This document shows positions 19,824 through 30,491 of a stretch of DNA of 64,000 bases, in pieces; the stretch's first letter is position 1; each line of letters opens with the position of its first letter. A program made the translations under genes and the position numbers. Source of the stretch: Clostridia bacterium (GTDB lineage Bacteria; Bacillota; Thermoanaerobacteria; Thermoanaerobacterales; Thermoanaerobacteraceae); NCBI GenBank assembly GCA_012840485.1, contig DULG01000019.1:62001-126000 (forward strand). Reading direction: 5' to 3'. Below the pieces are notes generated by a model. It saw only the letters and a list, made by a program, of their open reading frames with translations. It was not told the DNA's origin and made no database searches.

Positions 19824-20183
19824 GTGAGCAAAATTATGATAGTTGATGATGCTGCTTTTATGAGGATGATGATTAAAGATATTATTTCAAAAAATAATTT
19901 AGGAAGCATAGTAGAAGCAGAAAATGGCGCTGTAGCAGTAGAAAAATATTTTCAAGAAAATCCAGATTTAGTAATAATGGATATTACTATGCCAGAAATG
20001 GATGGAATACAGGCTGTAAAAGCAATACGTTCAAAAGACCCTAATGCAAAAATAATAATGTGTTCTGCTATGGGACAACAGGCAATGGTTATTGAAGCTA
20101 TACAAGCAGGTGCCAAAGATTTCATTGTCAAGCCTTTTCAACCAGACAGAGTAGTAGAAGCAATTAGAAAAATATTAAAGTGA
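19824..20183 (+). CDS. cheY: Chemotaxis response regulator CheY
   Basis: MSKIMIVDDAAFMRMMIKDI, VIMDITMPEMDG, CSAMGQ, FIVKPFQ. GTG start after AAGGAGG. Confidence 0.96.
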   Translation: MSKIMIVDDAAFMRMMIKDIISKNNLGSIVEAENGAVAVEKYFQENPDLVIMDITMPEMDGIQAVKAIRSKDPNAKIIMCSAMGQQAMVIEAIQAGAKDFIVKPFQPDRVVEAIRKILK

Positions 20184-20193
20184 GGCGCTTAAA

Positions 20194-20571
20194 GTGTCTA
20201 ACAGTTCAGAATATGTATTCCAGTTAATAGGGTATTTGATTATTTTTCTTTTAGTAATTGGATTGGCTTTTTATATTACTCGCTTGATAGGGCAAAGCAC
20301 TATTAAGTATACTCGTTCAAATAATTTAAATATAATTGACTATATACTTTTAGGTAAAGACAAGGGATTGTATATTGTAAAAGTGGGAACTAAGTATTTT
20401 CTTATAGGTGTAACTAATAGCAGTATAAATTATATTTCAGAGATAGAAGGGGAAAGTATAAAAATTCAAACAGAAACTAGAGATTTCTCAACAAATTTAA
20501 ATATTTCTATTGAAAAATTAAAGCAATTAAAAAATAGATACCTATCTAAAAAAGATGGTGATAAAAAATGA
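20194..20571 (+). CDS. fliO: Flagellar biosynthesis protein FliO/FliZ
   Basis: Single TM small protein immediately before fli[25 protein letters not shown]. Confidence 0.85.
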   Translation: MSNSSEYVFQLIGYLIIFLLVIGLAFYITRLIGQSTIKYTRSNNLNIIDYILLGKDKGLYIVKVGTKYFLIGVTNSSINYISEIEGESIKIQTETRDFSTNLNISIEKLKQLKNRYLSKKDGDKK

Positions 20572-21233
20572 ATGTGGGAAATTTAGCATCTACAGTAACA
20601 TCGCCTTCAAATATAGCTACAAGTTTGCAAATAGTTTTTTTGCTTACAGTACTTACGTTAGCCCCATCTGTCCTAATAATGATGACTTCTTTTACAAGAA
20701 TAGTGATAGTTTTGTCCTTTTTAAGAAACGCGTTGGGACTTCAGCAAATGCCTCCTAACCAAGTATTAATTGGGTTAGCCTTATTTCTTACTTTGTTTAT
20801 AATGGCTCCAGTAGGAGAAGATATCAACAATAATGCTATTAAACCTTACGCTGAAGGAAAAATATCACAAGAACAAGCCTATCAAAATGTTATAAAACCG
20901 CTGAAAAATTTTATGTTAAAGCAAACAAGGCAAAACGATTTAAACCTTTTTATAAGTTTAGCTAAAATTAATGTTGATAATACGGAAGAACTACCAATGA
21001 GGGTGATTATTCCTTCTTTTATTATAAGTGAATTAAAAACCGCTTTTGAAATTGGCTTTATAATTTACATTCCCTTTTTAATAATTGATATAGTAGTTGC
21101 CAGTGTCTTAATGTCTATGGGGATGTTTATGTTGCCACCTGTTTTAATATCTCTGCCTTTTAAAGTGTTGCTCTTTATTTTAGTAGATGGGTGGAACTTA
21201 GTTGTAAAATCTTTAATTTTAGGTTTTAGATAG
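20568..21233 (+). CDS. fliP: Flagellar export protein FliP
   Basis: [47 protein letters not shown]. Confidence 0.98.
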   Translation: MNVGNLASTVTSPSNIATSLQIVFLLTVLTLAPSVLIMMTSFTRIVIVLSFLRNALGLQQMPPNQVLIGLALFLTLFIMAPVGEDINNNAIKPYAEGKISQEQAYQNVIKPLKNFMLKQTRQNDLNLFISLAKINVDNTEELPMRVIIPSFIISELKTAFEIGFIIYIPFLIIDIVVASVLMSMGMFMLPPVLISLPFKVLLFILVDGWNLVVKSLILGFR

Positions 21234-21245
21234 GAGATGAAAAAA

Positions 21246-21515
21246 ATGAATCCAGCAGTTGTCATTGACATTGGAAGAGGGGCTTTGACTGTCGCATTGA
21301 CAGTCGCTGCACCTCTATTGGGTATAGCATTGGGAGTAGGACTTTTAATTAGCATTTTTCAGGCTACTACCCAAATACAGGAACAAACTTTATCTTTTGT
21401 ACCAAAGATTGTAGCTGTCCTCATTAGTTTAATTTTATTTGGCCCTTGGATGCTCACAACTTTAGTAAATTACACTCAAAGATTATTTTTAAATATCAAT
21501 AACTTTATAAAGTGA
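21246..21515 (+). CDS. fliQ: Flagellar export protein FliQ
   Basis: ALTVALTVAAPLLGIALGVGLLISIFQATTQIQEQTLSFVPKI. Confidence 0.97.
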   Translation: MNPAVVIDIGRGALTVALTVAAPLLGIALGVGLLISIFQATTQIQEQTLSFVPKIVAVLISLILFGPWMLTTLVNYTQRLFLNINNFIK

Positions 21516-21521
21516 TGCAAT

Positions 21522-22304
21522 ATGAATATAATTGAAGATTTACTTCAAAATTTTCAACTCTTTATATTAATTTTCGTGAGAATGCTGGGAATCTTTATAC
21601 TTACCCCTTTTTTTGGTACAAAAAATGTTCCTACTGTTTTTAAAGTAGGATTAGGTTTTTTTGCTGCAATAATCGTCTTTGATACTATGGAACCAGTAGC
21701 TTTACAAATAAATAATATTTTTGATTATTTTCTAGTAGTAATAGCTGAGTTTACAGTTGGACTGGTAATAGGATTAGCCTCAATGATATCCTTCAGTGCT
21801 ATACATTTAGCAGGTCAGCTAATTGATTATCAGTTGGGTTTTGGACTAGTAAACATTTTAGACATACATAGTGAAACCCAAGTTCCTTTAATGGGGAATT
21901 TCATATATATTTTGACAATCCTTATCTTCATGCTTATGAATGGCCATTATATATTATTTACAATGCTGGCTAAAAGTGTTGATATAATTCCTATTGGGAA
22001 AGTTGCTTTTGATTTATCTAGTATGTCTCAAGTTCTAACTAAAATGGTTTCTGACATGTTTGTATTAGGTTTTAGAATAAGTGTCCCCATAATTTTGACA
22101 ACAGTTATGACAGATTTAACTTTGGGAATAATTTCTCGCACTATACCTCAACTTAATGTCTTTATGGTAGGCATGCCAGCAAAAATTCTAGTCGGAATAT
22201 TTACTTTGCTTATCATGCTGCCAATGTACATTGCTATTATAGACTTTTTGTTCAATGGAATGAACGCTGATATATTTAGATTGATGAAATTTATGACAAG
22301 GTGA
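21522..22304 (+). CDS. fliR: Flagellar export protein FliR
   Basis: Multi-TM; FVRMLGIFILTPFFGTKNVPTVFKVGLGFFAA; AGQLIDYQLGFGLVNILDIHSETQVPLMGNF. Confidence 0.97.
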   Translation: MNIIEDLLQNFQLFILIFVRMLGIFILTPFFGTKNVPTVFKVGLGFFAAIIVFDTMEPVALQINNIFDYFLVVIAEFTVGLVIGLASMISFSAIHLAGQLIDYQLGFGLVNILDIHSETQVPLMGNFIYILTILIFMLMNGHYILFTMLAKSVDIIPIGKVAFDLSSMSQVLTKMVSDMFVLGFRISVPIILTTVMTDLTLGIISRTIPQLNVFMVGMPAKILVGIFTLLIMLPMYIAIIDFLFNGMNADIFRLMKFMTR

Positions 22305-22309
22305 TAATT

Positions 22310-23392
22310 TTGAGTAAGATAAATTTACAACTTTTTGCAGAAGAAAAAACTGAACCAGCTACTCCTAAAAGGCGTCAAGATGCCCGCAAAAAAGGACAAG
22401 TATTTCAAAGTAGGGAAATAACTTCAGCTTTGATAATTATCACGGGTTTTTTAATGATAAATTTATTGGCAATGCCCTCATTAGCAAAATTTAAGGCATT
22501 AATGAGATATTTGATTTTAACATATTCAGGCGCTAATGATGATGTCTTCAATCCTATAAGAATACACGGTTTACTCAAGTACATATTTCAGGAAGGCCTT
22601 TTAATTGCTGCACCTATAATTTTATTAATTTTTGTTGCATCTCTTTTTGCTACCTATTTCCAGGTGGGTTTTGTCTTTACTACTGAAGCTCTAACTTTTA
22701 AATTAGAAAGATTGAGTCCTGTGGAAGGATTTAAAAGAATTTTTTCAAAAAGGTCATTAGTAGAATTAGCTAAATCTATTGTTAAAGTAGTAGTCCTTTT
22801 TTACATAATGTACTCCTTTTTAGTCTCACAATACAAAGGAGTGCCAATGCTTCTTGATATGTCAGTTCAAGATATATTAAAATACGCATTAAATATACTT
22901 TTTGGAATTACTATTAGAATCGGTATTGTGCTTGTTGTCCTTGGAGTATTAGATTACTTCTTTCAGTGGAGAGAATATGAGACAAGCCTCAAGATGAGCA
23001 AAGAAGACATAAAGGAAGAGTTTAAAGAAACGGAAGGAAATCCTCAGATAAAAACAGAGATAAGGAAAAAACAGCGACAAATTTCCATGAGAAGAATGAT
23101 GGAGGACTTAAAAAAAGCAGATGTTGTAATAACAAACCCTACTCACTTTGCTGTAGCTTTGATGTACGATAGCAATGTCAATAACGCACCTGTTGTAGTA
23201 GCGAAAGGTCAAGATATTATTGCTATTAGAATAAAGGAGGAGGCACAGAAATTAAATATTCCTATAGTTGAAAACAAACCATTGGCTCAAGCCTTGTATA
23301 AGTCAACTGAAATAGGAGATATGATTCCGCCAGAACTTTATCAAGCTGTAGCTGAAGTGCTGGCATACGTCTACAGTTTAAAGGGAGAATAG
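22310..23392 (+). CDS. flhB: Flagellar export switch protein FlhB
   Basis: KTEPATPKRRQDARKKGQVFQSREI; autocleavage motif NPTH in VVITNPTHFAVAL. TTG start. Confidence 0.97.
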   Translation: MSKINLQLFAEEKTEPATPKRRQDARKKGQVFQSREITSALIIITGFLMINLLAMPSLAKFKALMRYLILTYSGANDDVFNPIRIHGLLKYIFQEGLLIAAPIILLIFVASLFATYFQVGFVFTTEALTFKLERLSPVEGFKRIFSKRSLVELAKSIVKVVVLFYIMYSFLVSQYKGVPMLLDMSVQDILKYALNILFGITIRIGIVLVVLGVLDYFFQWREYETSLKMSKEDIKEEFKETEGNPQIKTEIRKKQRQISMRRMMEDLKKADVVITNPTHFAVALMYDSNVNNAPVVVAKGQDIIAIRIKEEAQKLNIPIVENKPLAQALYKSTEIGDMIPPELYQAVAEVLAYVYSLKGE

Positions 23393-23402
23393 GAGGGATA
23401 AT

Positions 23403-25424
23403 TTGAAAACCTCTGAACTTACAGTTGCTCTTTTGGTAGTGGGAATAGTATTGCTTATAATAATCCCTGTACCACCAGTTATTATAGACTTTTTGTTAGT
23501 ATTTAACATAACTTTGTCTATAATAATACTTTTGACTACTATGTATGTGAAAGATGCATTAGATTTTTATATATTTCCCTCTGTATTATTGATAACTACT
23601 CTTTTGAGACTGGCTCTTAACATTTCAAGTACTAGACTTATTTTGACAAATGCATACGCGGGAGGCGTGATACAAGCTTTTGGAAGCTTTGTAATAGGAG
23701 GAAATCCTGTTGTAGGTTTCATTATTTTCTTGATAATTGCAATTGTACAATTTATCGTCATCACAAAAGGAGCAGAGAGGGTATCAGAAGTGTCAGCCAG
23801 ATTTACTTTGGATGCAATGCCGGGAAAGCAGATGGCAATAGATGCTGATTTAAGCGCAGGCCTTATCACAGAAAAAGAAGCTAGAGAGCGAAGAGAGGAA
23901 ATACAGCAGGAAGCAAGATTTTATGGTGCTATGGATGGGGCTAGCAAGTTTGTTAAAGGAGATGCCATTGTTTCAATAGTTGTAATAATAATAAACATTG
24001 TAGCAGGTTTTATCATTGGAATGGCAATGAAAGGGATGGATGCAAACAAAGCCTTGCACACTTATACCCTTTTAACAGTGGGAGAAGGACTGGTAAATCA
24101 AATACCTGCTCTTTTAATCTCAACAGCTACAGGAATGATTGTCACACGTTCAGCTTCTGAGTCAAATTTAGGAGGAGATCTAATAAAACAACTTTTCAAT
24201 CAACCTCAAATTTTAAAAGTGGCAGGTGGGTTACTCTTTGCACTGGTATTGGTACCTTCTTTACCTAAACTCCCCCTTATCTTAATGGGTTCATTGTTTG
24301 CATATCTTGGATTTGCAGGAACTCAAAAAGTAACAATAAAAGAAGAAGAACAAGAAGAAAACATAAAAGAGTTAGAGAATATAAGAGATCCTAAGAAGGT
24401 ATATGAACTATTGCAAGTAGACCCTATTGAGCTGGAGTTTGGTTATGAATTAATTCCTCTTGCAAGTGGAGAACTGTTAGATAGAATTGTAATGATAAGA
24501 AGGCAAATTGCTCTTGAACTAGGTATTGTAGTGCCAATGATCCGTTTAAGAGATAATATTCAATTGAAGCCTGATGAATATGTAATAAAAATTAAAGGGA
24601 ATGAAATTGCAAAAGGAAAAGTATATGTGGACAGATACATGGCTATGACTGCAGGAGAAATAGAAGAAGATATTTCTGGAATTTGCGAAAGAGAACCAGC
24701 TTTTGGGCTTCCAGCCATATGGGTAGATGAAACTGAAAGAGCAAAGGTAGAAGCAAGAGGTTACACAGTAGTAGATGTACCCTCTGTCATAGCCACTCAT
24801 CTTACCCATATCATCAGGCAACATGCCCATGAGCTTTTAGGAAGACAAGAGGTTCAAAGTTTAATTGACAATGTCAAAACTACAAATCCTGCCTTAATAG
24901 AAGAATTAGTTCCTAAGATTTTGACAATTGGGGAAATACAAAAAGTGCTTTCTAATTTGTTAAGAGAAGGTCTGTCTATAAGAGACTTAGTAACTATATT
25001 AGAAACATTGGCAGATTATGCACCTATAATCAGGGACACAGATGTGTTGACTGAATACGTAAGACAGGCTTTAGCACGGACTATTTCCAACAAATACGCC
25101 CCTGAGGGGAAAATTGGAGTAATAACATTAGATCCAACGGTAGAGCAATTGATATCTTCTAATATAACCCAGACAGAACATGGGTCTTATTTAGCATTAG
25201 AGCCCTCTGTTGCCCAAAAAATTTTAAAAAGCCTTCATGAATTAGTTAAAAAAGTTACTATAAAAGGAGAGCAACCTATAATTTTGACAGGGCCAGTTAC
25301 GAGATTTTATTTAAGAAAATTGGTAGAGCAAATTTCTTCCGACATTGTCGTGCTTTCTTATAATGAGCTTTTGCCCAATGTAGAAGTTACTTCTATAGGG
25401 ATGGTGAGGTTAAATGAAGGTTAA
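23403..25424 (+). CDS. flhA: Flagellar export protein FlhA
   Basis: SARFTLDAMPGKQMAIDADLSAGLITEKEARERREEIQQEARFYGAMDGASKFVKGDAI. TTG start. Confidence 0.98.
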   Translation: MKTSELTVALLVVGIVLLIIIPVPPVIIDFLLVFNITLSIIILLTTMYVKDALDFYIFPSVLLITTLLRLALNISSTRLILTNAYAGGVIQAFGSFVIGGNPVVGFIIFLIIAIVQFIVITKGAERVSEVSARFTLDAMPGKQMAIDADLSAGLITEKEARERREEIQQEARFYGAMDGASKFVKGDAIVSIVVIIINIVAGFIIGMAMKGMDANKALHTYTLLTVGEGLVNQIPALLISTATGMIVTRSASESNLGGDLIKQLFNQPQILKVAGGLLFALVLVPSLPKLPLILMGSLFAYLGFAGTQKVTIKEEEQEENIKELENIRDPKKVYELLQVDPIELEFGYELIPLASGELLDRIVMIRRQIALELGIVVPMIRLRDNIQLKPDEYVIKIKGNEIAKGKVYVDRYMAMTAGEIEEDISGICEREPAFGLPAIWVDETERAKVEARGYTVVDVPSVIATHLTHIIRQHAHELLGRQEVQSLIDNVKTTNPALIEELVPKILTIGEIQKVLSNLLREGLSIRDLVTILETLADYAPIIRDTDVLTEYVRQALARTISNKYAPEGKIGVITLDPTVEQLISSNITQTEHGSYLALEPSVAQKILKSLHELVKKVTIKGEQPIILTGPVTRFYLRKLVEQISSDIVVLSYNELLPNVEVTSIGMVRLNEG

Positions 25425-26439
25425 AAAGTACATTGCCAATGACTATCAAGAGGCTTTGAGAATGATAAAAGCGGAGATGGGTAGCAATGCAGTAATACTT
25501 CATCAAAATCGAATTAAAGAAAAGGGGCTTAAGGGACTTTTTAAAAAAAGTAAAGTGGAAGTTGTGGCAGCAGTGGAGGATTTTCCCCCGATGACAGTAA
25601 AGGAAACCGTCACAAAGAAGGACATAAATGAACTTAAAAATTTGATCAAAAATATGACAACTTATAAAAATGGACATGATACCCAAGAACAAGAAAAAAC
25701 TGTGGTTTATAAATTGATAAATTATGGAATAGAAAAAGAAGTTACTCAGCTATTGAGTGATGGAATTGATGATTTAGATAACAACGGAATTAAAATTTTA
25801 AAACAGAGAATAGAAGCTTTTGTAGGTCCTCCTCAAAAATTGAATACTGAGAAGAATAAAAAGATTCTGTTTGTAGGACCTACAGGGGTAGGGAAGACCA
25901 CTACAATTGCAAAAATCGCCTCAAATCTTATATTAAATGAAAATAAAAAGGTAATGCTCCTCACTGCCGATATTTTTAGGATAGCAGCAGTGGAACAATT
26001 AAAGACATATGGAGAAATTTTAGGGGCGCCTGTAAAAATTGTAAATAATATTTTTGAACTTCATAGGCTCCAGCCAGAGTTTGAAAAATATGATGTTGTG
26101 CTAATCGACACTGCAGGAAGGAGTCATAAAGATGAAACCCGCATAAATGAATTAAAAACTTTTATAAAATATGCTAACTGTGATGAAATTTATCTATGCT
26201 TAAGTGCTACTACCAAATCAGAAGACCTAAAAGAAGTGATAAGAAAATACGAATTTGTAGGGAATTATAAATTGCTTTTTACAAAACTGGATGAAACCGA
26301 TAATTACAGTTCTATTTTAAATGCGATTTATTATTCAGGGCGACCAATTTCTTATTTTACTATAGGGCAAATAGTCCCTGACGATATAACTTTAGCAGAA
26401 AGTGATATCATTGTCTCTAGCATAGTAAAGGGGAATTAG
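25414..26439 (+). CDS. flhF: Flagellar SRP-like GTPase FlhF
   Basis: [62 protein letters not shown]. Confidence 0.97.
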   Translation: MKVKKYIANDYQEALRMIKAEMGSNAVILHQNRIKEKGLKGLFKKSKVEVVAAVEDFPPMTVKETVTKKDINELKNLIKNMTTYKNGHDTQEQEKTVVYKLINYGIEKEVTQLLSDGIDDLDNNGIKILKQRIEAFVGPPQKLNTEKNKKILFVGPTGVGKTTTIAKIASNLILNENKKVMLLTADIFRIAAVEQLKTYGEILGAPVKIVNNIFELHRLQPEFEKYDVVLIDTAGRSHKDETRINELKTFIKYANCDEIYLCLSATTKSEDLKEVIRKYEFVGNYKLLFTKLDETDNYSSILNAIYYSGRPISYFTIGQIVPDDITLAESDIIVSSIVKGN

Positions 26440-26442
26440 CCT

Positions 26443-27297
26443 ATGATGGACCAAGCTGAAAGCTTAAGAAGATTGGTTTCTCAAGGTAAAAAGATAAAAA
26501 AAAGCAGAGTCATTACTGTTACAGGCGGCAAAGGGGGGATTGGCAAAACATGTATTTCGGTCAACCTCTCCCTAAGCCTGAAAAAATTAGGTTACAATGT
26601 CACAATTATTGATGCCGATTTGGGCTTTTCTAATGTAGAAATTGAATTGGGAGTTACTTCTAAATATACTTTGTTAGATGTTTTGTATAACAACAAGACC
26701 ATAACAGAGGTAATCAACGAAGGACCTTTGGGTATAAAGTATATTTCCTCAGGAGGAGATTTTAATCTAATAAAAGAAGGAGTAGATCTAAGTCTCTTTT
26801 TGAACAACATTAAAATTTTGGACTATTATTCCGATTTTATTATTGTAGATACTGGTGCAGGGCTTAATGAGGTGGTCCATAATTTTCTAAAAGCAGCTGA
26901 TGAAGTTTTGATTATTGTTACTCCTGAACCTACTTCTATTATGGATGCTTATACTCTTATCAAGTATTCGCTGATGGGAGAAAACAAAAAAATCAATGTG
27001 TTGATAAATAAAGCAAAAAGTTTTGAGGATTACAAAAAAGTTTATAACAGGTTTGAAAAAGTAGTTCAAAATTACTTGGGGGTTTTTTTAATCGATTTGG
27101 GTTATTTAGAAGAAGATGAAAAAATGATGGAATGCATCATTGAACAAAATCCCATTATTCTTAAATATGGAAACAGTAAAACAGCAAGGAGGATAATGCA
27201 TATTGCATCTCAGATAGCTAATCAACCTCCTCCTAAAGAAAACAATGGGTTATGGGGTATTTTTTCTAGACTTATAAATAGAGGAGGATTTAAATGA
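26443..27297 (+). CDS. flhG: MinD-like ATPase FlhG (YlxH/FleN)
   Basis: VTGGKGGIGKTCISVNLSLSLKKLGYNVTIIDADLGFSNVEIELG. Confidence 0.95.
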   Translation: MMDQAESLRRLVSQGKKIKKSRVITVTGGKGGIGKTCISVNLSLSLKKLGYNVTIIDADLGFSNVEIELGVTSKYTLLDVLYNNKTITEVINEGPLGIKYISSGGDFNLIKEGVDLSLFLNNIKILDYYSDFIIVDTGAGLNEVVHNFLKAADEVLIIVTPEPTSIMDAYTLIKYSLMGENKKINVLINKAKSFEDYKKVYNRFEKVVQNYLGVFLIDLGYLEEDEKMMECIIEQNPIILKYGNSKTARRIMHIASQIANQPPPKENNGLWGIFSRLINRGGFK

Positions 27298-27920
27298 CTC
27301 AAATAAATTTGCAACCGGGTCAAAAATTAAGGTTGGGGTTAAGTAATGGTAAAAATATGTATTCTTCTCAAGTTCAAGATATTTCTAAAAAGGGCACTAT
27401 ATTAATTGATACCCCAGTATATAGTGGACATTTGGTACCTGTGAGAATAGGTTCAATAATTCAGGTAATATATTTTACAAAGCAGGGATTATTTGCTTTC
27501 CATGCTAAAGTTTTAAATAGATTTTCTGGCAAACTTCCTCTTCTTGAAATAGTACCTATAACTGGTGTGGAAAGATTACAAAGAAGACAATATTTCAGAT
27601 TAGAAAAGTTAATTCCATTCACTTATACAATTGGGGGGAATGAAGAAAAGATTTATAAAGGCATTATTCAAGATATAAGCGGTGGCGGATTGAAATGTAG
27701 AGTGGACAACAAATTAGAAGTAGGTACTGTTATAAATTGCACTTTTAACCTTGATGAAGAAATAACTGTAAATGGAAAAGTTGTGAGATACGAAGAATTG
27801 TTAGAAAAGGGATATGAAGTAGGTATATGTTATTTAGACATTGACGAAAAAACAAGAGAAAAAATCATAAGCTATATTTTTGAAGAACAAAGAAAAAATA
27901 GGCAAAAAGGGATTGAATAA
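27294..27920 (+). CDS. YcgR/YpfA-type PilZ-domain c-di-GMP effector
   Basis: RRQYFRLE (RxxxR) and QDISGGGLKC (DxSxxG) PilZ c-di-GMP motifs; N-terminal YcgR-like domain. Confidence 0.88.
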   Translation: MTQINLQPGQKLRLGLSNGKNMYSSQVQDISKKGTILIDTPVYSGHLVPVRIGSIIQVIYFTKQGLFAFHAKVLNRFSGKLPLLEIVPITGVERLQRRQYFRLEKLIPFTYTIGGNEEKIYKGIIQDISGGGLKCRVDNKLEVGTVINCTFNLDEEITVNGKVVRYEELLEKGYEVGICYLDIDEKTREKIISYIFEEQRKNRQKGIE

Positions 27921-27923
27921 TTT

Positions 27924-28508
27924 ATGAAGAAACATTGTCTTGTAATAATTGGGTCTTCAACGGGGGGGCCACGGGCACTTCAATATATATTGTCAAATTT
28001 GCCAGCTGACCTATCTGTCTCTGTAATTGTAGTACAGCATATGACTGAGAAGTTCACTAAAATGATGGCAGAAAGACTAAATCAAACTTGTAAACTCAAA
28101 ATAAAAGAGGCAGTGGATGGGGAAGAGGTCTTGACAAATATGGTCTATATTACACCAGGTAATAGGAATTTAATATTAATTGAAGAAAATGGAAAATTAA
28201 AAATTAGACTTTCTGAAAACTTCGAATCTATATATAGGCCTTCTATTGATGCTACTTTCATCAGTGCTGCAAATGTAAATACTTGTATAATAGCCGTCAT
28301 TTTGACGGGTATGGGAAGTGATGGGTCTAAGGGACTTAAAAATTTAAAAGAAAAAGGAAGTTTTATTATATGCCAAGATGTGGACTCTTCTTTAGCAAAA
28401 GGTATGCCTTACAATGCTATAAAAACGGGATATGTGGATAAAGTTCTTCCTTTGGAAAAGATACCTGCAGAAATAATTAAGAAAGTGAGGGAATTCTATG
28501 GAAAATAA
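27924..28508 (+). CDS. cheB: CheB-type protein-glutamate methylesterase catalytic domain, without receiver domain
   Basis: IIGSSTGGPRAL, VVQHMTEKFTKMMAERL, ITPGNRNL, LTGMGSDGSKGL; only 194 aa and starts directly at the catalytic domain. Confidence 0.88.
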   Translation: MKKHCLVIIGSSTGGPRALQYILSNLPADLSVSVIVVQHMTEKFTKMMAERLNQTCKLKIKEAVDGEEVLTNMVYITPGNRNLILIEENGKLKIRLSENFESIYRPSIDATFISAANVNTCIIAVILTGMGSDGSKGLKNLKEKGSFIICQDVDSSLAKGMPYNAIKTGYVDKVLPLEKIPAEIIKKVREFYGK

Positions 28509-30477
28509 TCAATACATCGATATATTTATTGAAGAATCTCAAGAGCATATTGACAATTTAAATAGCAATTTACTCCTTTTGGAAAAAGATCCTCAAAACA
28601 AACAAATAATTGATGAAATTTTCCGGTCTGCTCATACTTTAAAAGGAATGGCAGCTACAATGGGATTTGAAAATATGAATAAATTAGCTCACAAAATGGA
28701 GGATGTGTTACAAGAAATAAAAAATGAAGAAATGTCCATTTCTCCTTTATTGATGAACATTCTTTTTAAATGCGTTGATACCCTAAGTGAAATGTTAGAA
28801 TTGATAGCTCGAACTGGAGAAGATGATATTTCTATTGAAGAAATAATATTTCTATTGTCAGCTCTTAATTCAGAAAATGTTAAAGAAGAAGTAGCTTCTA
28901 CTAGTGTAAAAGATTCCACTGATGATATTTTCTCTTTGAATGTATATGAAAAAGATATAATAAAAGAGGCAGTAAAGGACAATTACAAAGCTTATAAAAT
29001 AACTGTGTACATAGATGAAAGTTGTCTAATGAAATCAGCTCGAGCTTTTATAATCTTTAATAGTCTAGAGGAATTTGGAGACATAATAAATTCCTATCCT
29101 CCCGTGGAAGACATTGAAGAGGAAAAATTTGGAAACAGTTTTACATTACATTTAATTACAAAAGAAAATAAGGAATATATTGAAAAAAAATTGTTATCTA
29201 TTTCGGAAGTCAATAAAGTAGAAATAGAATTGATAAATGTAGATTTAGGGGAGGAAGAAGAAAAATTCATAGAGGGCATTTCTTCTTTAAAAAGTCAAGA
29301 GTCAGAAAGTATAAAGAAATCTCAAAGCAACAAAACTTCAAAAAGTGTAAGAGTTGATATTGACAGGTTAGACAATTTGATGAACTTGGTAAGTGAACTT
29401 ATAATTATAAAAACCCGCCTTGAAGGATTAGAGGCTGACAATAAGAATTCAGAAACTGTAAGCACTATTGAATATTTAGAAAGAATTACCACAAATTTGC
29501 ATGACGCTGTCATGAAGGTGAGAATGGTACCTGTAGAAAGGGTATTTAACAGATTTCCCCGAATGGTAAGAGATTTATCCCACGAGTTAGGCAAAAAAAT
29601 TATTCTACACATGCAGGGACAAGATACAGAGGTAGATAGAACTGTCATAGACGAAATTGGCGATCCTTTAGTCCACCTCCTTAGAAACTCTATTGATCAT
29701 GGAATTGAAATGCCTCAGGAAAGATTGCAAAAAGGAAAGCCTGAACAAGGAATAATAGAGTTAAAAGCTTATCATGAAGGAAACCATGTGATAATAGAGA
29801 TCAGCGATGATGGAAGAGGGATTGACATTGACAAAGTTAAAGAAAAAGCCCTAGAAAAAGGAATTTATACTGCTGAACAGGTAAAAGAACTTTCTAAGGA
29901 AAAAGCAATTGAACTATTGTTTAAGCCAGGTTTTAGTACTGCAGACAAAGTCACAGACGTTTCGGGAAGAGGAGTAGGATTAGACGTAGTAAAGAATAAG
30001 ATTGAATCCTTAAATGGTTCGATTGAAATATTCTCAGAGACCAACAAAGGTACCAAATTTCTGATCAAGCTTCCTCTGACTTTAGCAATTATACAAGCTC
30101 TGTTAGTAAAAATAGGAAATGAGAAGTTTGCAATTCCTCTCAATTCAATTTCCGAAATAGTTCACAAAAAAGAAGAGGAAATACACAATGTTCAAGGAAA
30201 AGAAGTAGTCCTCTACAGGGGCAAAGTTATTCCTATAATCCGATTAAATCAGCTATTGGATACAGAAAAAATACCTAACAATGGAAATTTAGTGTGTGTC
30301 ATAATTAAAAAAGGAGAAAAATTGGCTTCTTGCACTGTAGACGAACTGATAGGACAACAGGAAATAGTGATAAAGCCCTTGGGGAAATATCTTACCAATG
30401 TAAAAGTTATTGCAGGAGCTACTATACTTGGAGATGGACAAGTAGCTTTGATTATAGACACTAATAATCTATTTTAA
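28498..30477 (+). CDS. cheA: Chemotaxis histidine kinase CheA
   Basis: HPt site RSAHTLKGMAATMGF; HLLRNSIDHGIEMPQER; DVSGRGVGLDVVKNKIESLNG; CheW-like C-terminus. Confidence 0.97.
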   Translation: MENNQYIDIFIEESQEHIDNLNSNLLLLEKDPQNKQIIDEIFRSAHTLKGMAATMGFENMNKLAHKMEDVLQEIKNEEMSISPLLMNILFKCVDTLSEMLELIARTGEDDISIEEIIFLLSALNSENVKEEVASTSVKDSTDDIFSLNVYEKDIIKEAVKDNYKAYKITVYIDESCLMKSARAFIIFNSLEEFGDIINSYPPVEDIEEEKFGNSFTLHLITKENKEYIEKKLLSISEVNKVEIELINVDLGEEEEKFIEGISSLKSQESESIKKSQSNKTSKSVRVDIDRLDNLMNLVSELIIIKTRLEGLEADNKNSETVSTIEYLERITTNLHDAVMKVRMVPVERVFNRFPRMVRDLSHELGKKIILHMQGQDTEVDRTVIDEIGDPLVHLLRNSIDHGIEMPQERLQKGKPEQGIIELKAYHEGNHVIIEISDDGRGIDIDKVKEKALEKGIYTAEQVKELSKEKAIELLFKPGFSTADKVTDVSGRGVGLDVVKNKIESLNGSIEIFSETNKGTKFLIKLPLTLAIIQALLVKIGNEKFAIPLNSISEIVHKKEEEIHNVQGKEVVLYRGKVIPIIRLNQLLDTEKIPNNGNLVCVIIKKGEKLASCTVDELIGQQEIVIKPLGKYLTNVKVIAGATILGDGQVALIIDTNNLF

Positions 30478-30491
30478 GAGGAGGGAGAATT

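Noticed and set aside
24546-24830. Reverse-strand Tyr/Phe-rich ORF opposite flhA
   Set aside because: Composition matches complement of a coding frame; no independent evidence of expression.
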